DNA of 64,000 nt from CAYLQA01 sp964385695 (GCA_964385695.1 CAYLQA010000009.1:15323-79322); one strand, 5' to 3'. Numbered from the stretch's first letter, positions 44,630 through 53,529 are shown. Notes: generated from the sequence alone by a model not told the origin. Program-made: numbers and translations.

Positions 44630-45625
44630 TTATTCCTTATCAACTGGGATTCCGCCATCTTTCATAAACTCTCTGAACTCGTCCTCATAGGAGGCATAAG
44701 AGTGCGGCTTAATGTTGGGATTATTCCAGGGGTTGATATGCCGTACCATACGGCTGTTATTGGCCATGTTCCGAGTCGGGCTCATGAAGACGCCACCCAT
44801 GTGCATCAACTTGCTGTATGGGAAGTAAACCATCAGTGCACAAACAAGAAGCACATGCACATAAAAAATGACACCGATTTCACCGGAAATGACCGGAGAG
44901 AAGGATGCCAGGCCATAAAGCAACTGCTTGATGGCAACGATATCCACCCGCAGGAAATAGCGCATCAGGATGCCGGTGATGCCGATTCCCATAATAAGAA
45001 ACAGAGGAAAATAATCTGAGGGAAGCGAGATGTAACGAAGATAGGGCATGATCACCCGGCGCAGGAAGAGAAAGCCGGCCGCCGCGACAAGAATAATGCC
45101 GCTCATAAAAAGAGTAGGCTCGCCGATCTGCATGAAGCCGTCGCCAAGTTCCAGGGCCTGGACAAAGGCGGGAACCGGATCCATGAACAGTCGCATATGC
45201 CTGAGCACGATGACCAGGAAACAGTAGTGGAACAAGAGGCCGAACAGCCACAGGTATTTGCTGGAGCCGTAGACCAACTTCGGCCCGTCATAGACCTCCG
45301 CCCGGGTGTTGCGGAACAGGGAGCGAAAAAGCACAACCTCCAAGATCATCCGCACAACAACGCCAAACTTGGTGGATGGGCAGTCAAACTTGTTCTGCTT
45401 GATCCAGGGGAGTGAATTTGCCTGACCGCACGTGGTGGGAATCCGGAACGGAACCGGTGATTTTGCCCACTGCGTGACACGATAGGCAAAGCCGCCCAGG
45501 AAGATGGCAAAGGCCAGATAGGGTAAGACGATCCCCATCAAGGCTTGCCCTCCGGGCACTTGGGCAGCCACCAAGGCGACCAATACAAGTGCCAAGACTG
45601 CAATGAATGGATTCAAGATTCTCAT
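44630..45625 (-). CDS. dsrM: DsrM, membrane cytochrome b subunit
   Basis: 331 residues, NarI-like: six membrane helices, with haem-ligand candidate histidines in LLFHYCFLVIVLRHMRLF and YVHVLLVCALMVYFPYSKLMHMGG. It moves electrons between menaquinol and DsrK. N-terminal helix pair PFIAVLALVLVALVAAQVPG. First structural dsr gene, right after the RsbRD-like gene. Confidence 0.95.
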   Translation of the reverse strand: MRILNPFIAVLALVLVALVAAQVPGGQALMGIVLPYLAFAIFLGGFAYRVTQWAKSPVPFRIPTTCGQANSLPWIKQNKFDCPSTKFGVVVRMILEVVLFRSLFRNTRAEVYDGPKLVYGSSKYLWLFGLLFHYCFLVIVLRHMRLFMDPVPAFVQALELGDGFMQIGEPTLFMSGIILVAAAGFLFLRRVIMPYLRYISLPSDYFPLFLIMGIGITGILMRYFLRVDIVAIKQLLYGLASFSPVISGEIGVIFYVHVLLVCALMVYFPYSKLMHMGGVFMSPTRNMANNSRMVRHINPWNNPNIKPHSYASYEDEFREFMKDGGIPVDKE

Positions 45626-45631
45626 TTACCG

Positions 45632-46195
45632 TTACCTCGCATCATGTTGTAAGTTAATGGGTTTAATGTCCGACGCCTCTTCAGCGCTATTATCATCCAT
45701 CACGCGGGACGGGCATCCTGCATCCGTTGTGATGTTGTTTCTGCTCTTAAACTCTTCCAGCCGCACCTTGTACAAACGTTCGCGGCAGTCAACGTACATA
45801 TCGAAAAGTGTATAGGTCAGGATATCGACCGTGTGGTCGAAGTCGTACCAGCCGGCAAGGTCTTCCACCTTTTCCTGCCGGGCAATTTTTTGTACGACTT
45901 TTTTAAGGGAATGTCCTATGGAGACGGCATCGGAAGGGGCAAAGGTTTGCACGGAACGCATCTGAACAAACTGGGTGAGTGGGCCGGTAATCTTCTCGAT
46001 CTCTTCGTCTTCAAAGAGAAACTTGTAAATATCCCACAGGGCGTTCTTGACGGAAAAACCTATCGGGTTGGCAAAGCGATCTTTTTGCTTTTTAAAGATT
46101 TTGGACGCATCGCCAGGGTATGAGCTGAGAACTTCGTCAACCCATGCTTCAACGATCTGCCCTTTTTCTTCAAGGAGCAACTCTTTTAGCTGCAT
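45632..46195 (-). CDS. RsbRD-N-domain protein at the head of the dsr operon
   Basis: 187 residues from ATG 46195 (GGAG upstream). Helical, starts MQLKELLLEEKGQIVEAWVD and has GHSLKKVVQKIARQE and LTYTLFDMYVDCRERLYKVR, matching the RsbRD N-terminal (globin-like) domain found in stressosome proteins. This gene accompanies dsrMKJOP in many sulfate reducers. Six bases before dsrM, hence cotranscribed. A role in regulating Dsr electron flow is plausible but unproved. Confidence 0.8.
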   Translation of the reverse strand: MQLKELLLEEKGQIVEAWVDEVLSSYPGDASKIFKKQKDRFANPIGFSVKNALWDIYKFLFEDEEIEKITGPLTQFVQMRSVQTFAPSDAVSIGHSLKKVVQKIARQEKVEDLAGWYDFDHTVDILTYTLFDMYVDCRERLYKVRLEEFKSRNNITTDAGCPSRVMDDNSAEEASDIKPINLQHDAR

Positions 46196-46242
46196 TTCTC
46201 CAATCCTCCCGATCCCCCAACAGTAGGGAAAAACACCTACAT

Positions 46243-46260
46243 TCTGAATGACCATTCAGA
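46243..46260. promoter_or_regulatory. 18-base perfect palindrome upstream of the dsr operon (operator candidate)
   Basis: TCTGAATG-AC-CATTCAGA, about 50 bases before the first operon start. It looks like a TetR/MarR-type site. A 14-base core copy occurs at 26112-26125. Confidence 0.5.
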
Positions 46261-46332
46261 ACATGAAAGGCATTCCTATCATGTTTTCAATGAGATTTCA
46301 ATAGGAAAAAGGGTGCGGAAACGGTAGGAAAA

Positions 46333-46758
46333 TCAGGAGACTGTATCCAATAAAATACCGGATTCCTGTTCCAGATTTCTTAAAAGAATGGGGAGTTCGT
46401 CGGGGGCTATAATAATATCCCGAATGACGGTACAACGGTCACGACTTGTGCAGTCATAAACATCGATTGCATACCCTGCATCATCACAGGTCAGCACGAG
46501 ATGCAGAAGGATATTCTGTTTGTCCAGATGCTCATTGACCCGACCAACCAGGCGGCGTACCGTGGCCTCGTCTGCGGTAATTTTCTCTTTGTCTCGCCTG
46601 GCATCCTGCTCTTCCCGGCTGCGCTGCCATTCGCGCTTAAAGGCGCCGATACGCAGGACAGGATGGGCACTGTCAATGGCCTCAACCTTCTTGCCCCGTT
46701 TGTAAGGATCAACCTTCTTTACTGGTCTTGGAAATTTGAATTCATCGGTGATAACCAT
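46333..46758 (-). CDS. Hypothetical protein with FlaG-like C-terminus
   Basis: 141 residues. Basic N-terminal half with FKFPRPVKKVDPYKRG; coiled middle with REEQDARRDKEKITAD; C-terminal NILLHLVLTCDDAGYAIDVYD then VIRDIIIAPDELPILLRNLEQESGILLD, resembling the FlaG motif (VIRxIPPEE...GLLLD). Gene context is not flagellar, so this is a tentative family call. It precedes the dsr operon on the same strand by about 75 bases. Confidence 0.5.
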   Translation of the reverse strand: MVITDEFKFPRPVKKVDPYKRGKKVEAIDSAHPVLRIGAFKREWQRSREEQDARRDKEKITADEATVRRLVGRVNEHLDKQNILLHLVLTCDDAGYAIDVYDCTSRDRCTVIRDIIIAPDELPILLRNLEQESGILLDTVS

Positions 46759-46903
46759 GGCACGCCCCCACGTGTGGTTATTTATCTCTCCTCCGCTAGT
46801 CTCACAAAGCTTATCGACGCCTCACGCAACTAACTATAGGTTTTTTTGTTCTTTTTAGCACTTCAGGCCTCAAAAGAACAAATACGCGGGGTGTTGAACC
46901 GAT

Positions 46904-47830
46904 TTACAATTCGATGACCATGCCCTCCCGGGCAAAGAAAATATCAGTGGGACCATTAAGGTCTTTGTTGCAATATTTGGGGGTAATTTCGTCGATCTGA
47001 CTGTCGGTCCGTACGGGCTCGTGGTGGAAAAGTGCCATGCTCTTGACCTGCGCCTTATTAGCGGCAGTCACGGCATGCTCAAAAGAGGAATGCCCCCAGC
47101 CCATGAAGCGGGACTCATACTCCTCCTGGGTGTACTGGGTGTCGTGCACCAAGAGATCCACACCATTGTAAAACTGCTCCAGCATGGCGTTTTGCTCCTG
47201 GGCCACAAGGTCTCCCTCCATGGCCATGGACTCATCGTACGAGGGATCCTCGGGATCGGTGCAGAAAAGATTGCGGAAGGGCTCGGTATCATAGGTGGTG
47301 CAGAAGACCTTGCCCTTATACTCAAAACGGTACCCCAAACAGAGAATGGGGTGGTTGAGATATTTGGTGGTGAGGGTAATGCCGTCTCCAAGATCGAACT
47401 GCCCCTCCTTGAGATCAACATACTCAAGTTCGGCAGCAAGCTCGGTCTGGCGCACGGGGAAATAACGATAGGTAAGCTGGCCGCCGACAATGGACTCCAG
47501 CGTATCCTGCTCATAACTTACCGGGCCATAAACCTTTATCTTATTCCCAGGGATATAAATGGGCGTAAAAAAGGGAAAGCCCATGATGTGATCCCAGTGG
47601 GTATGGGTCAGAAAAAGCTCGGTATCGATGGGCCCCTTAGGGAGATCGTTGGCCATCATAAAGTTGCCGAGCTCACGGATACCGGAACCGGCATCGATGA
47701 TGATCAGCCTATCAAGCTCGGGAAAACGCACCTCAATACAGGCGGTGTTGCCCCCATACTTCATGGTGTTGGGACCAGGGCAGGGAATGGAGCCCCGTAC
47801 TCCCCAAAACTTTATAGTGATGCAACTCAT
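46904..47830 (-). CDS. MBL-fold phosphodiesterase-like hydrolase
   Basis: 308 residues, PhnP/cyclic-phosphodiesterase-like beta-lactamase fold: WGVRGSIPCPGPNTMKYGGN, IIDAGSGIRELG, LTHTHWDHIMGFPFF, VHDTQYTQEEYESR and WGHSSFEHAV. The GVRGS start and THTHWDH metal site place it with bacterial phosphoribosyl cyclic phosphodiesterases and coelenterazine-like hydrolases. Substrate unknown. Its start overlaps the end of the HDOD gene by 4 bases. Confidence 0.85.
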   Translation of the reverse strand: MSCITIKFWGVRGSIPCPGPNTMKYGGNTACIEVRFPELDRLIIIDAGSGIRELGNFMMANDLPKGPIDTELFLTHTHWDHIMGFPFFTPIYIPGNKIKVYGPVSYEQDTLESIVGGQLTYRYFPVRQTELAAELEYVDLKEGQFDLGDGITLTTKYLNHPILCLGYRFEYKGKVFCTTYDTEPFRNLFCTDPEDPSYDESMAMEGDLVAQEQNAMLEQFYNGVDLLVHDTQYTQEEYESRFMGWGHSSFEHAVTAANKAQVKSMALFHHEPVRTDSQIDEITPKYCNKDLNGPTDIFFAREGMVIEL

Positions 47831-48720
47831 AAGGTCTCCCGGGCAACTTGTAAAAAGATCTGCGCCTTTTCAATTTCGCTCTGCACCGTTGCATGCAGGC
47901 CGGAGACCTCATGCCAACTCACACCGACCTGCTCAAGCAAGTCATCAAGTTGAGAGGTGTCCGGATACTTATCTCCGGCCGAACCTATGTCAAACATATT
48001 GGCAAACATATTGGATAAGGCAACGATGGAAACCAGGTCCCGGTTCTTTTCATCGGCCTGTTCAGGGGCGTGATGATGCTGTAAAAGGTCAATAAGGGAT
48101 TCCGAAAGCTGCCATTTTTCGGCAATCAGCTTACCCACATGACCATGATCCATGCCCAGCATCATGGCCTCTGCCCGGGAGAGCGGCCCCTGCTCCAGAG
48201 TGGCGAGAGACATGGCCTGCTGGTACTCCTGATCGAAGCAGTTGTTCAAAGGCACCTTGCCCAGGTCGTGGAGGAGTCCTGCAACAAAAAACTCCTCCCT
48301 GAGCATGACGGGGATCTTCTTGCGGGTGGCAAGGGCTTTGGCCATAACTCCTACACAGATGGAGTGGGTCCAAAAGTCATCCATGGGCATGGACTGAAAA
48401 GAGTCCTGGCGCCCCATGGTCCCCAAAACCGCAGTACTCAAGGCCAGGTTTTTCACGGTATTGAGCCCCAACATGATAATGGCTCGGGTCAGAGAACTGA
48501 TTTGGTTGGGCAGGGAATAGTAAGCGGAGTTAATCAACTTCAAAACCTGGCCGGTGAGTACCGGGTCCAGGGAGATAACGCGGTTTAAATCGTTGGCCGA
48601 GGCATTGGGATGATTGCACACCTCCAGCACCTTGGTCACGGTGGTGGACAGGCTTGGCATCCTGTCTATATATTTCTGGATCAGCTTGTGACGCTGCTCG
48701 TCAGTCAGCGGCTCATGCAT
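47827..48720 (-). CDS. HDOD domain protein
   Basis: 297 residues: one complete HDOD domain with MPSLSTTVTKVLEVC, DPVLTGQVLKLINSAYYSL, GLNTVKNLALS and AGLLHDLGKVPLNNCF. No response regulator or EAL domain. HD residues are partly retained (LLHDLGK), while the second metal ligands are not obvious. Likely signalling protein; translationally coupled to the MBL gene. Confidence 0.87.
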   Translation of the reverse strand: MHEPLTDEQRHKLIQKYIDRMPSLSTTVTKVLEVCNHPNASANDLNRVISLDPVLTGQVLKLINSAYYSLPNQISSLTRAIIMLGLNTVKNLALSTAVLGTMGRQDSFQSMPMDDFWTHSICVGVMAKALATRKKIPVMLREEFFVAGLLHDLGKVPLNNCFDQEYQQAMSLATLEQGPLSRAEAMMLGMDHGHVGKLIAEKWQLSESLIDLLQHHHAPEQADEKNRDLVSIVALSNMFANMFDIGSAGDKYPDTSQLDDLLEQVGVSWHEVSGLHATVQSEIEKAQIFLQVARETL

Positions 48721-48837
48721 GGAGCGAGTCTCATTTCTTTAATTTTTCCAATAGTGTACATGAGGTCATGGGCAAGGTCAAGCCACGACCGGCACACCAT
48801 ATGCTACACTTTTCACAAGTCCTGCCATACCACAAAA

Positions 48838-49029
48838 CTAACAATTATGCTTGACGAGAAAATCCCGGACCACCTCCTCCATGATATCCATCTGATCCCG
48901 CTCGCCTTCATGGATAAGAATCCACATACAGCGCTGAAAGGCCCGGTAAAGATCTGCATCGACCCGCAACTTAACAAGCTCGGTGCCCGCATACTCCGGT
49001 GGCTCGGGGATGATTTTCCCTTCAGTCAT
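48838..49029 (-). CDS. Small hypothetical protein after hisA, RHH-like
   Basis: 63 residues: TELVKLRVDADLYRAFQRCM then MDIMEEVVRDFLVKHNC, a strand-helix-helix pattern like the ribbon-helix-helix dimer of RHH transcription factors or the N-terminal of DNA-binding antitoxins. It lies 17 bases after hisA and may be cotranscribed. No partner toxin is present. Confidence 0.6.
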   Translation of the reverse strand: MTEGKIIPEPPEYAGTELVKLRVDADLYRAFQRCMWILIHEGERDQMDIMEEVVRDFLVKHNC

Positions 49030-49046
49030 TCTTTCTCGCCAGGCTC

Positions 49047-49820
49047 TTATGCCTGCTCCTCGGCACGATGAAAGGCCACGGCCTCGGCATAGGTCATGGT
49101 TGAGCCGCCGAAAATATCGAGAGCGCTGCCCACTGTGGCATCAAGCCGGTTGTTGCCAAGGGCCTTGACCTTCTCCATATCGGCTAGGCTGCGCACCCCA
49201 CCGGCATAGGTGGTGGGGATGGGCGACCACAACCCAAGATCGCGAGTCAACTCCTCCTCAATCCCTGCGCACTTGCCCTCCACATCCACGGCATGGATGA
49301 GAAATTCGCTACAATGCCCGGCAAAATAGGCAAGAGAGGCCTCGGTCACCGTTACCTCGGTGAAGTTCTGCCAGCGATCCGTGACCACGTAATAGGCATC
49401 GCCTTTTTTGCGGCAGCTGAGATCGATGACCAGCCTCTCTTTGCCAACGGCCTTGACCAATTGGCGCAGGCGGTCCTTATGAATACGCCCCCCGGCGAAA
49501 ACAAAGGAGGTAACAATAATATGGCTTGCCCCTTGATCCAACCAGTAGGCGGCATTGTCGAGATTGATCCCACCGCCTATTTGCAGCCCACCGGGGAAGG
49601 CCTGCAGCGCCTCTGCCGCAGCCTCCTCATTCCCCGGGCCCAGCATGATGACATGACCGCCGGTAAGCCCGTCTTCCTTATACATCTTTGCGTAATAAGA
49701 GGAGGGTTGCTCCGAAGAAAAATTGGTGGTCAGCTCGGCCGCACCACCATCGCTTAAGGTAGAGCCGACTATCTGTTTGACCTTGCCGCTGTGCAGGTCG
49801 ATGCATGGTCTGAATTTCAT
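49047..49820 (-). CDS. hisA: Eukaryote-type HisA (ProFAR isomerase)
   Basis: 257 residues. It starts KFRPCIDLHSGKVKQIVGST and has SYYAKMYKEDGLTGGHVI, IGGGINLDNAAYWL, IDLSCRKKGDAYYVVTDRWQ, FLIHAVDVEGKCAGIEEEL, VYAGG-like TTYAGGVRSLADM and SALDIFGG. These match yeast HIS6 and plant enzymes rather than E. coli HisA. Catalytic Asp is in CIDLH. Histidine pathway step 4. Other his genes are not adjacent. Confidence 0.92.
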   Translation of the reverse strand: MKFRPCIDLHSGKVKQIVGSTLSDGGAAELTTNFSSEQPSSYYAKMYKEDGLTGGHVIMLGPGNEEAAAEALQAFPGGLQIGGGINLDNAAYWLDQGASHIIVTSFVFAGGRIHKDRLRQLVKAVGKERLVIDLSCRKKGDAYYVVTDRWQNFTEVTVTEASLAYFAGHCSEFLIHAVDVEGKCAGIEEELTRDLGLWSPIPTTYAGGVRSLADMEKVKALGNNRLDATVGSALDIFGGSTMTYAEAVAFHRAEEQA

Positions 49821-49851
49821 GATTATTCCGTTTCGATTTGCAGCGCATGGA

Positions 49852-49892
49852 TAAAAAAAGGGTGGCCAGAGAAACTCTGCCCACCCTTTTGT
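49852..49892 (-). terminator. Terminator of the RecA-fold ATPase gene
   Basis: AAGGGTGG-G-CAGAG / CTCTG-G-CCACCCTT hairpin, with T7 on the minus strand. It separates the ATPase from hisA. Confidence 0.85.
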
Positions 49893-49921
49893 AACGCTCT
49901 TCTACAAAGAAGTAAAACTCT

Positions 49922-50629
49922 TTAGCAGCCCTCTTTGACCAAAAAGGTCATGGGGTCAAGCTTCAGAACCTTGCCCTGGGCTCCGTTTACATCCTTGACG
50001 ATATTGAGATCAATGCAGCCCTTTTCCGGGGCAGGTTCAAGAACTACAACGGTGTCGAACAGGTCCTCCACCTCGTGGCAGGGGGCGGGTACGCCATTGT
50101 CGCTGGTACGGGTATCTTCGCGGTGGGTTACACCGGAGAACCAAACCTGCAGATCCATGGACTCCATCATCTCCCTGAGCTCGGCCAGCACCTGACGATC
50201 CGTATTGGCAAAGTCAAAGCCATCAACAACCATACAGTTGGGGCGGATGACGTTCTGGTCAATCAAATCCTTGAGGCGCTCTTCCAGTTTGGCCCGCGAA
50301 AACGAAGACTCATTAAAGGTGATGATCATTCGGTTACGCATGATCTCGTAATATGCCTCGTTGGCATTCTCCAGCTTACAGCCATCTGCGATATCCTTAA
50401 ACATATCGTCATACCAGAGCCGGGTTTTGTCCAGGCTTTGGCCGATGCTGACATGAATAACCTGTTTGTCACGCAGCAGGCTGTCCATGGCGATCTGCAC
50501 CAGGATAGCGGTTTTACCAAGGCCGGCACGGGCCATAACCAGCCCCATACGGCGTGTATCGCTGCTGCCAAGGGCATCCGCCTTAAGAAGACGAATCGGA
50601 TTCTTTTCAATCAATTCTTTCTTTTGCAT
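49922..50629 (-). CDS. RecA/KaiC-fold ATPase of unknown function
   Basis: 235 residues. Walker A in MARAGLGKTAILVQIAMDSL, Walker B in CMVVDGFDFANTD, sensor-like QVWFSGVTHRED. The fold resembles DnaB/KaiC/RadA ATPases, but it lacks their DNA-binding loops. Positioned 9 bases downstream of fusA on the same strand, so cotranscribed with EF-G. Role unknown. Confidence 0.7.
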   Translation of the reverse strand: MQKKELIEKNPIRLLKADALGSSDTRRMGLVMARAGLGKTAILVQIAMDSLLRDKQVIHVSIGQSLDKTRLWYDDMFKDIADGCKLENANEAYYEIMRNRMIITFNESSFSRAKLEERLKDLIDQNVIRPNCMVVDGFDFANTDRQVLAELREMMESMDLQVWFSGVTHREDTRTSDNGVPAPCHEVEDLFDTVVVLEPAPEKGCIDLNIVKDVNGAQGKVLKLDPMTFLVKEGC

Positions 50630-50638
50630 AGCGATTAC

Positions 50639-52714
50639 CTATTTTTTATCCTTTTTCTGCGCTGCGGCAACGAGCTCTTCAGCAATACTTTTCGGCACCT
50701 GCTTATAGGTGGAAAATTCCATTGTAAATTCTGCTTTACCCTGGGTCAAGGAACGAAGATCGGTTGAGTAACCGAACATCTCGGAAAGGGGAACCTCGGC
50801 CTCAACCACGGTGTAGTCGTCTTCCTCAGTGGTACCGAGGATCATACCACGGCGCTGGTTCAGGCTGCCCATGATGCCACCCTGAAACTCGGAGGGGCCT
50901 TCAACGGCAACCTTCATCACCGGCTCCATGATAACCGCACCGGCTTTGCCGTATCCTTCCTTGAAAGCGCCGACAGAGGCAAGCTGGAAGGCAACGTCGG
51001 AGGAATCAACGTTATGGGCGGCACCGTCGTTGATAACACAACGGACACCGGTAACCGGGGCCTGGATGAGATTTCCTTTGACCAGGGCCTTTTTGAAACC
51101 CTTATCACAGGAGGAGATAAACTCGCGGGGAATAACACCACCGACGATGTTATCGACAAATTCGTACTCGCCTTCCTCAAAGGGCTCCATATAACCGGCA
51201 ACACGACCGAACTGCCCGGAACCACCGGTCTGTTTCTTGTGAACGTAATTGAACTCGGCCCGCTGAGTGATGGTCTCACGGTAGGCAACCTGGGGCGCAC
51301 CGACCTCGACCTCGGCCGCATACTCACGCTTCATCCTCTCGATGTAGACCTCAAGATGCAGCTCGCCCATACCGGAGATAATGGTTTCGCTGGTTTCTTC
51401 ATCCACATAGGTTTTGAAGGTAGGATCTTCCTTGGTGAATCGATTGAGCGCCTTGGACATATTGGTCTGGGCCTTGTTGTCCACCGGATTGATGGCCAGG
51501 GAAATAACCGGCTCGGGAATATGCATGGAGCTCATGGAGTAATTGAGCGTACCGTCGGTAAAGGTATCGCCGGAGGCGCAGTCTACACCGAAGAGGGCGA
51601 TGATATCGCCGGAACCAGACTCTTCGATCTCCTCCATCTCATCGGAGTGCATCCGCACCAGACGGCCGACTTTGACCTTCTTACCTGTACGGGTGTTAAT
51701 GATACTCTCACCCTTCTTGATGGTACCCTGATAGGTTCGAACATAGGTCAGCTGGCCATAACGACCATCCTCAAGTTTAAAGGCCAGGGCCAGGAGAGGA
51801 TCTTCCGACTCATTGGTAACAGGTATTTCTTCCTCTTCCTTATCGAGATTAAGGGCGATATTCTCAACATCGGTGGGGCAAGGCAGGTAGGCATTAACCG
51901 CATCAAGCAGCGGTTGCACACCCTTATTTTTATAAGCGGTACCGATGAAGACCGGTGTCATTTCCAAAGAGAGGGTGCCCTTGCGGACGGCATCGTGAAT
52001 CATCTCTTCAGTGGGCTCGCCCTCAAGGACTGCTTCCATCAGCTCGTCGGAGAACATGGAGGCTGCATCGAGCATTTCCTCGCGCTTGGCATCGCACTCG
52101 TCCTGGAGGTGGGCGGGAATATCTTCTTCGCGAATATCATCGCCGTTCTCACCGTCAAAATAGATGGCCTTCATCTTGACCAGGTCGACAATACCCTCCA
52201 TGTCGCCTTCGAGTCCGATGGGCACCTGCATGTGAATGGCGTTCAGGTTCAGCTTGTCGCGAAGCTGGCCGACAATCTTTTCCGGGTTGGCGCCGGTACG
52301 ATCACATTTATTGATAAAGGCAACGCGGGGTACCTTGTAGCGGGTCATCTGACGGTTAACAGTGATACTCTGAGATTGAACACCACCTACGGAGCAGAGA
52401 ATCAGAACCGCTCCGTCAAGAACACGCAGGGCACGCTCAACCTCAATGGTGAAGTCAACATGGCCGGGGGTGTCAATAATATTGATATCATGGTCCTTCC
52501 AGTCGCAATAGGTTGCGGCGGAAGCAATGGTGATACCGCGCTCTTTCTCAAGCTCCATGGAGTCCATCTTGGCGCCGACACCGTCTTTGCCGCGAACCTC
52601 ATGAATAGCGTGAATCCTCTGGGTGTAATACAGGATACGTTCGGTGAGGGTTGTTTTACCTGAGTCGATATGCGCGCTGATACCGATGTTACGTACCTTA
52701 CTGAGATCTTTCAT
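50639..52714 (-). CDS. fusA: Elongation factor G, spd/mitochondrial EF-G1 type
   Basis: 691 residues. G domain: AHIDSGKTTLTERILYYTQR, DTPGHVDFTIEVERALR, INKCDRTGANP; domain IV has KKQTGGSGQFGRV and EFISSCDKGFKKALVKGN. The GKDGVGAKMDSMELEKERG segment is as in mitochondrial EF-G1 and spdEFG1, rather than the short GEVHxGxAxMDWM of classical EF-G. spdEFG1 acts in translocation while a second EF-G recycles ribosomes; the second is not in the window. The str operon genes are also absent. Confidence 0.95.
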   Translation of the reverse strand: MKDLSKVRNIGISAHIDSGKTTLTERILYYTQRIHAIHEVRGKDGVGAKMDSMELEKERGITIASAATYCDWKDHDINIIDTPGHVDFTIEVERALRVLDGAVLILCSVGGVQSQSITVNRQMTRYKVPRVAFINKCDRTGANPEKIVGQLRDKLNLNAIHMQVPIGLEGDMEGIVDLVKMKAIYFDGENGDDIREEDIPAHLQDECDAKREEMLDAASMFSDELMEAVLEGEPTEEMIHDAVRKGTLSLEMTPVFIGTAYKNKGVQPLLDAVNAYLPCPTDVENIALNLDKEEEEIPVTNESEDPLLALAFKLEDGRYGQLTYVRTYQGTIKKGESIINTRTGKKVKVGRLVRMHSDEMEEIEESGSGDIIALFGVDCASGDTFTDGTLNYSMSSMHIPEPVISLAINPVDNKAQTNMSKALNRFTKEDPTFKTYVDEETSETIISGMGELHLEVYIERMKREYAAEVEVGAPQVAYRETITQRAEFNYVHKKQTGGSGQFGRVAGYMEPFEEGEYEFVDNIVGGVIPREFISSCDKGFKKALVKGNLIQAPVTGVRCVINDGAAHNVDSSDVAFQLASVGAFKEGYGKAGAVIMEPVMKVAVEGPSEFQGGIMGSLNQRRGMILGTTEEDDYTVVEAEVPLSEMFGYSTDLRSLTQGKAEFTMEFSTYKQVPKSIAEELVAAAQKKDKK

Positions 52715-52806
52715 TACGATTCCTCATCAACTCCATTACATGCTTTTTGAGCTTATTCGCTCAACGACGCCGCAGCGCCATGCTTAATTATTTTACAATC
52801 CGGAAT

Positions 52807-52836
52807 TAAAAAACGGCCTGTTACAACAAGGCCGTC
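52807..52836 (-). terminator. Terminator in the fusA leader
   Basis: ACGGCCT/AGGCCGT stem with a 9-base loop and T6 on the minus strand, about 95 bases upstream of fusA. No gene ends there, so it may be an attenuator. Confidence 0.7.
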
Positions 52837-52860
52837 AGGACAGTTTTTTTAGAACCGGCA

Positions 52861-52890
52861 CATTTACCTCTAAACCCCCGCTGCTGTCAA
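52861..52890 (-). promoter_or_regulatory. Possible sigma-70 promoter upstream of fusA
   Basis: TTGACA (complement 52885-52890) and TAAATG (complement 52861-52866), spacer 18. Start near 52855, followed within 20-50 bases by the terminator at 52807. Confidence 0.4.
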
Positions 52891-53138
52891 GGGAAAAATA
52901 ACCCCGCAACATTGGGGAATTAAAAATAAACGTTCCTTCATTTTTTTGCCCAAGCGAGCAGTGAGAAAAATCACCCCGGCCGAAGAGGATGAAAAATAAA
53001 TCCAACCGTAATAAAGGGAACGCCCTGCCTCCAATTGACCAACCTAACCGCCCGACAACTCAAAGATTTTTTTCACAACTTTACTTGGCATGAATCCTGC
53101 TTTTCGTTACACTGAGTTCGTTCTCATAATCTACGGGG

Positions 53139-53282
53139 GTAGGAAGCACGCAAGAGGACCAACAACATCACGAACTCCACCAGCGCATCCAGTCGCTGGA
53201 ACAGGAAATTTCCGACTACAAACACAATGAATCCGTCCGGCTTTGCTTACAGCTTCCTTCAACCAACACCTCGCGATATTGA
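53139..53282 (+). pseudogene. Remnant of a sensor-protein N-terminus
   Basis: An open frame of 47 codons with coiled-coil content (ELHQRIQSLEQEISDYKHNE) like the region before PAS domains in sensor proteins. It has no ATG or GTG start in the open stretch (an in-frame TAA precedes it) and stops at 53280. Best read as a fragment left by decay or rearrangement. Confidence 0.35.
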
Positions 53283-53368
53283 TCTTGCCGTTCAGCTAAA
53301 ACTTCCCCCTATCGGGCGTGTAGAGGACTTGCACCTCCAGGTGGATGCGCCCTGCCGGGCGCACAACG

Positions 53369-53402
53369 AAAAAAGGGGTCACGCCTATTGGCGTGACCCC
53401 TT
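53369..53402 (-). terminator. Terminator of tRNA-Phe
   Basis: Perfect AAGGGGTCACGCC/GGCGTGACCCCTT stem, 4-base loop, T-run on the minus strand, 8 bases after the tRNA. A GCGCCC-N4-GGGCGC hairpin lies just beyond at 53347-53362. Confidence 0.9.
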
Positions 53403-53410
53403 ATATTCAC

Positions 53411-53486
53411 TGGTGCCGGGACCAGGATTTGAACCAGGGACACTCGGATTTTCAGTCCGATGCTCTACCGACTGAGCTATCCCGGC
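53411..53486 (-). tRNA. tRNA-Phe (anticodon GAA)
   Basis: Complete 76-base tRNA with encoded CCA: acceptor GCCGGGA/TCCCGGC, D arm AGCTCAGTCGGTAGAGC, anticodon loop CTGAAAA (GAA), T arm with GGTTCAAATCC. Confidence 0.97.
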
Positions 53487-53529
53487 AAGAAGTAGCTTTC
53501 ATATATTGAAATCTTTGGAGCTTGTCAAG

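Noticed and set aside
51014..52663. Plus-strand open frame of 549 codons
   Set aside because: Antisense of fusA; no motifs, no ribosome-binding site; EF-G on the other strand is certain.
53227..53475. Plus-strand frame of 82 codons
   Set aside because: Overlaps tRNA-Phe and its terminator.
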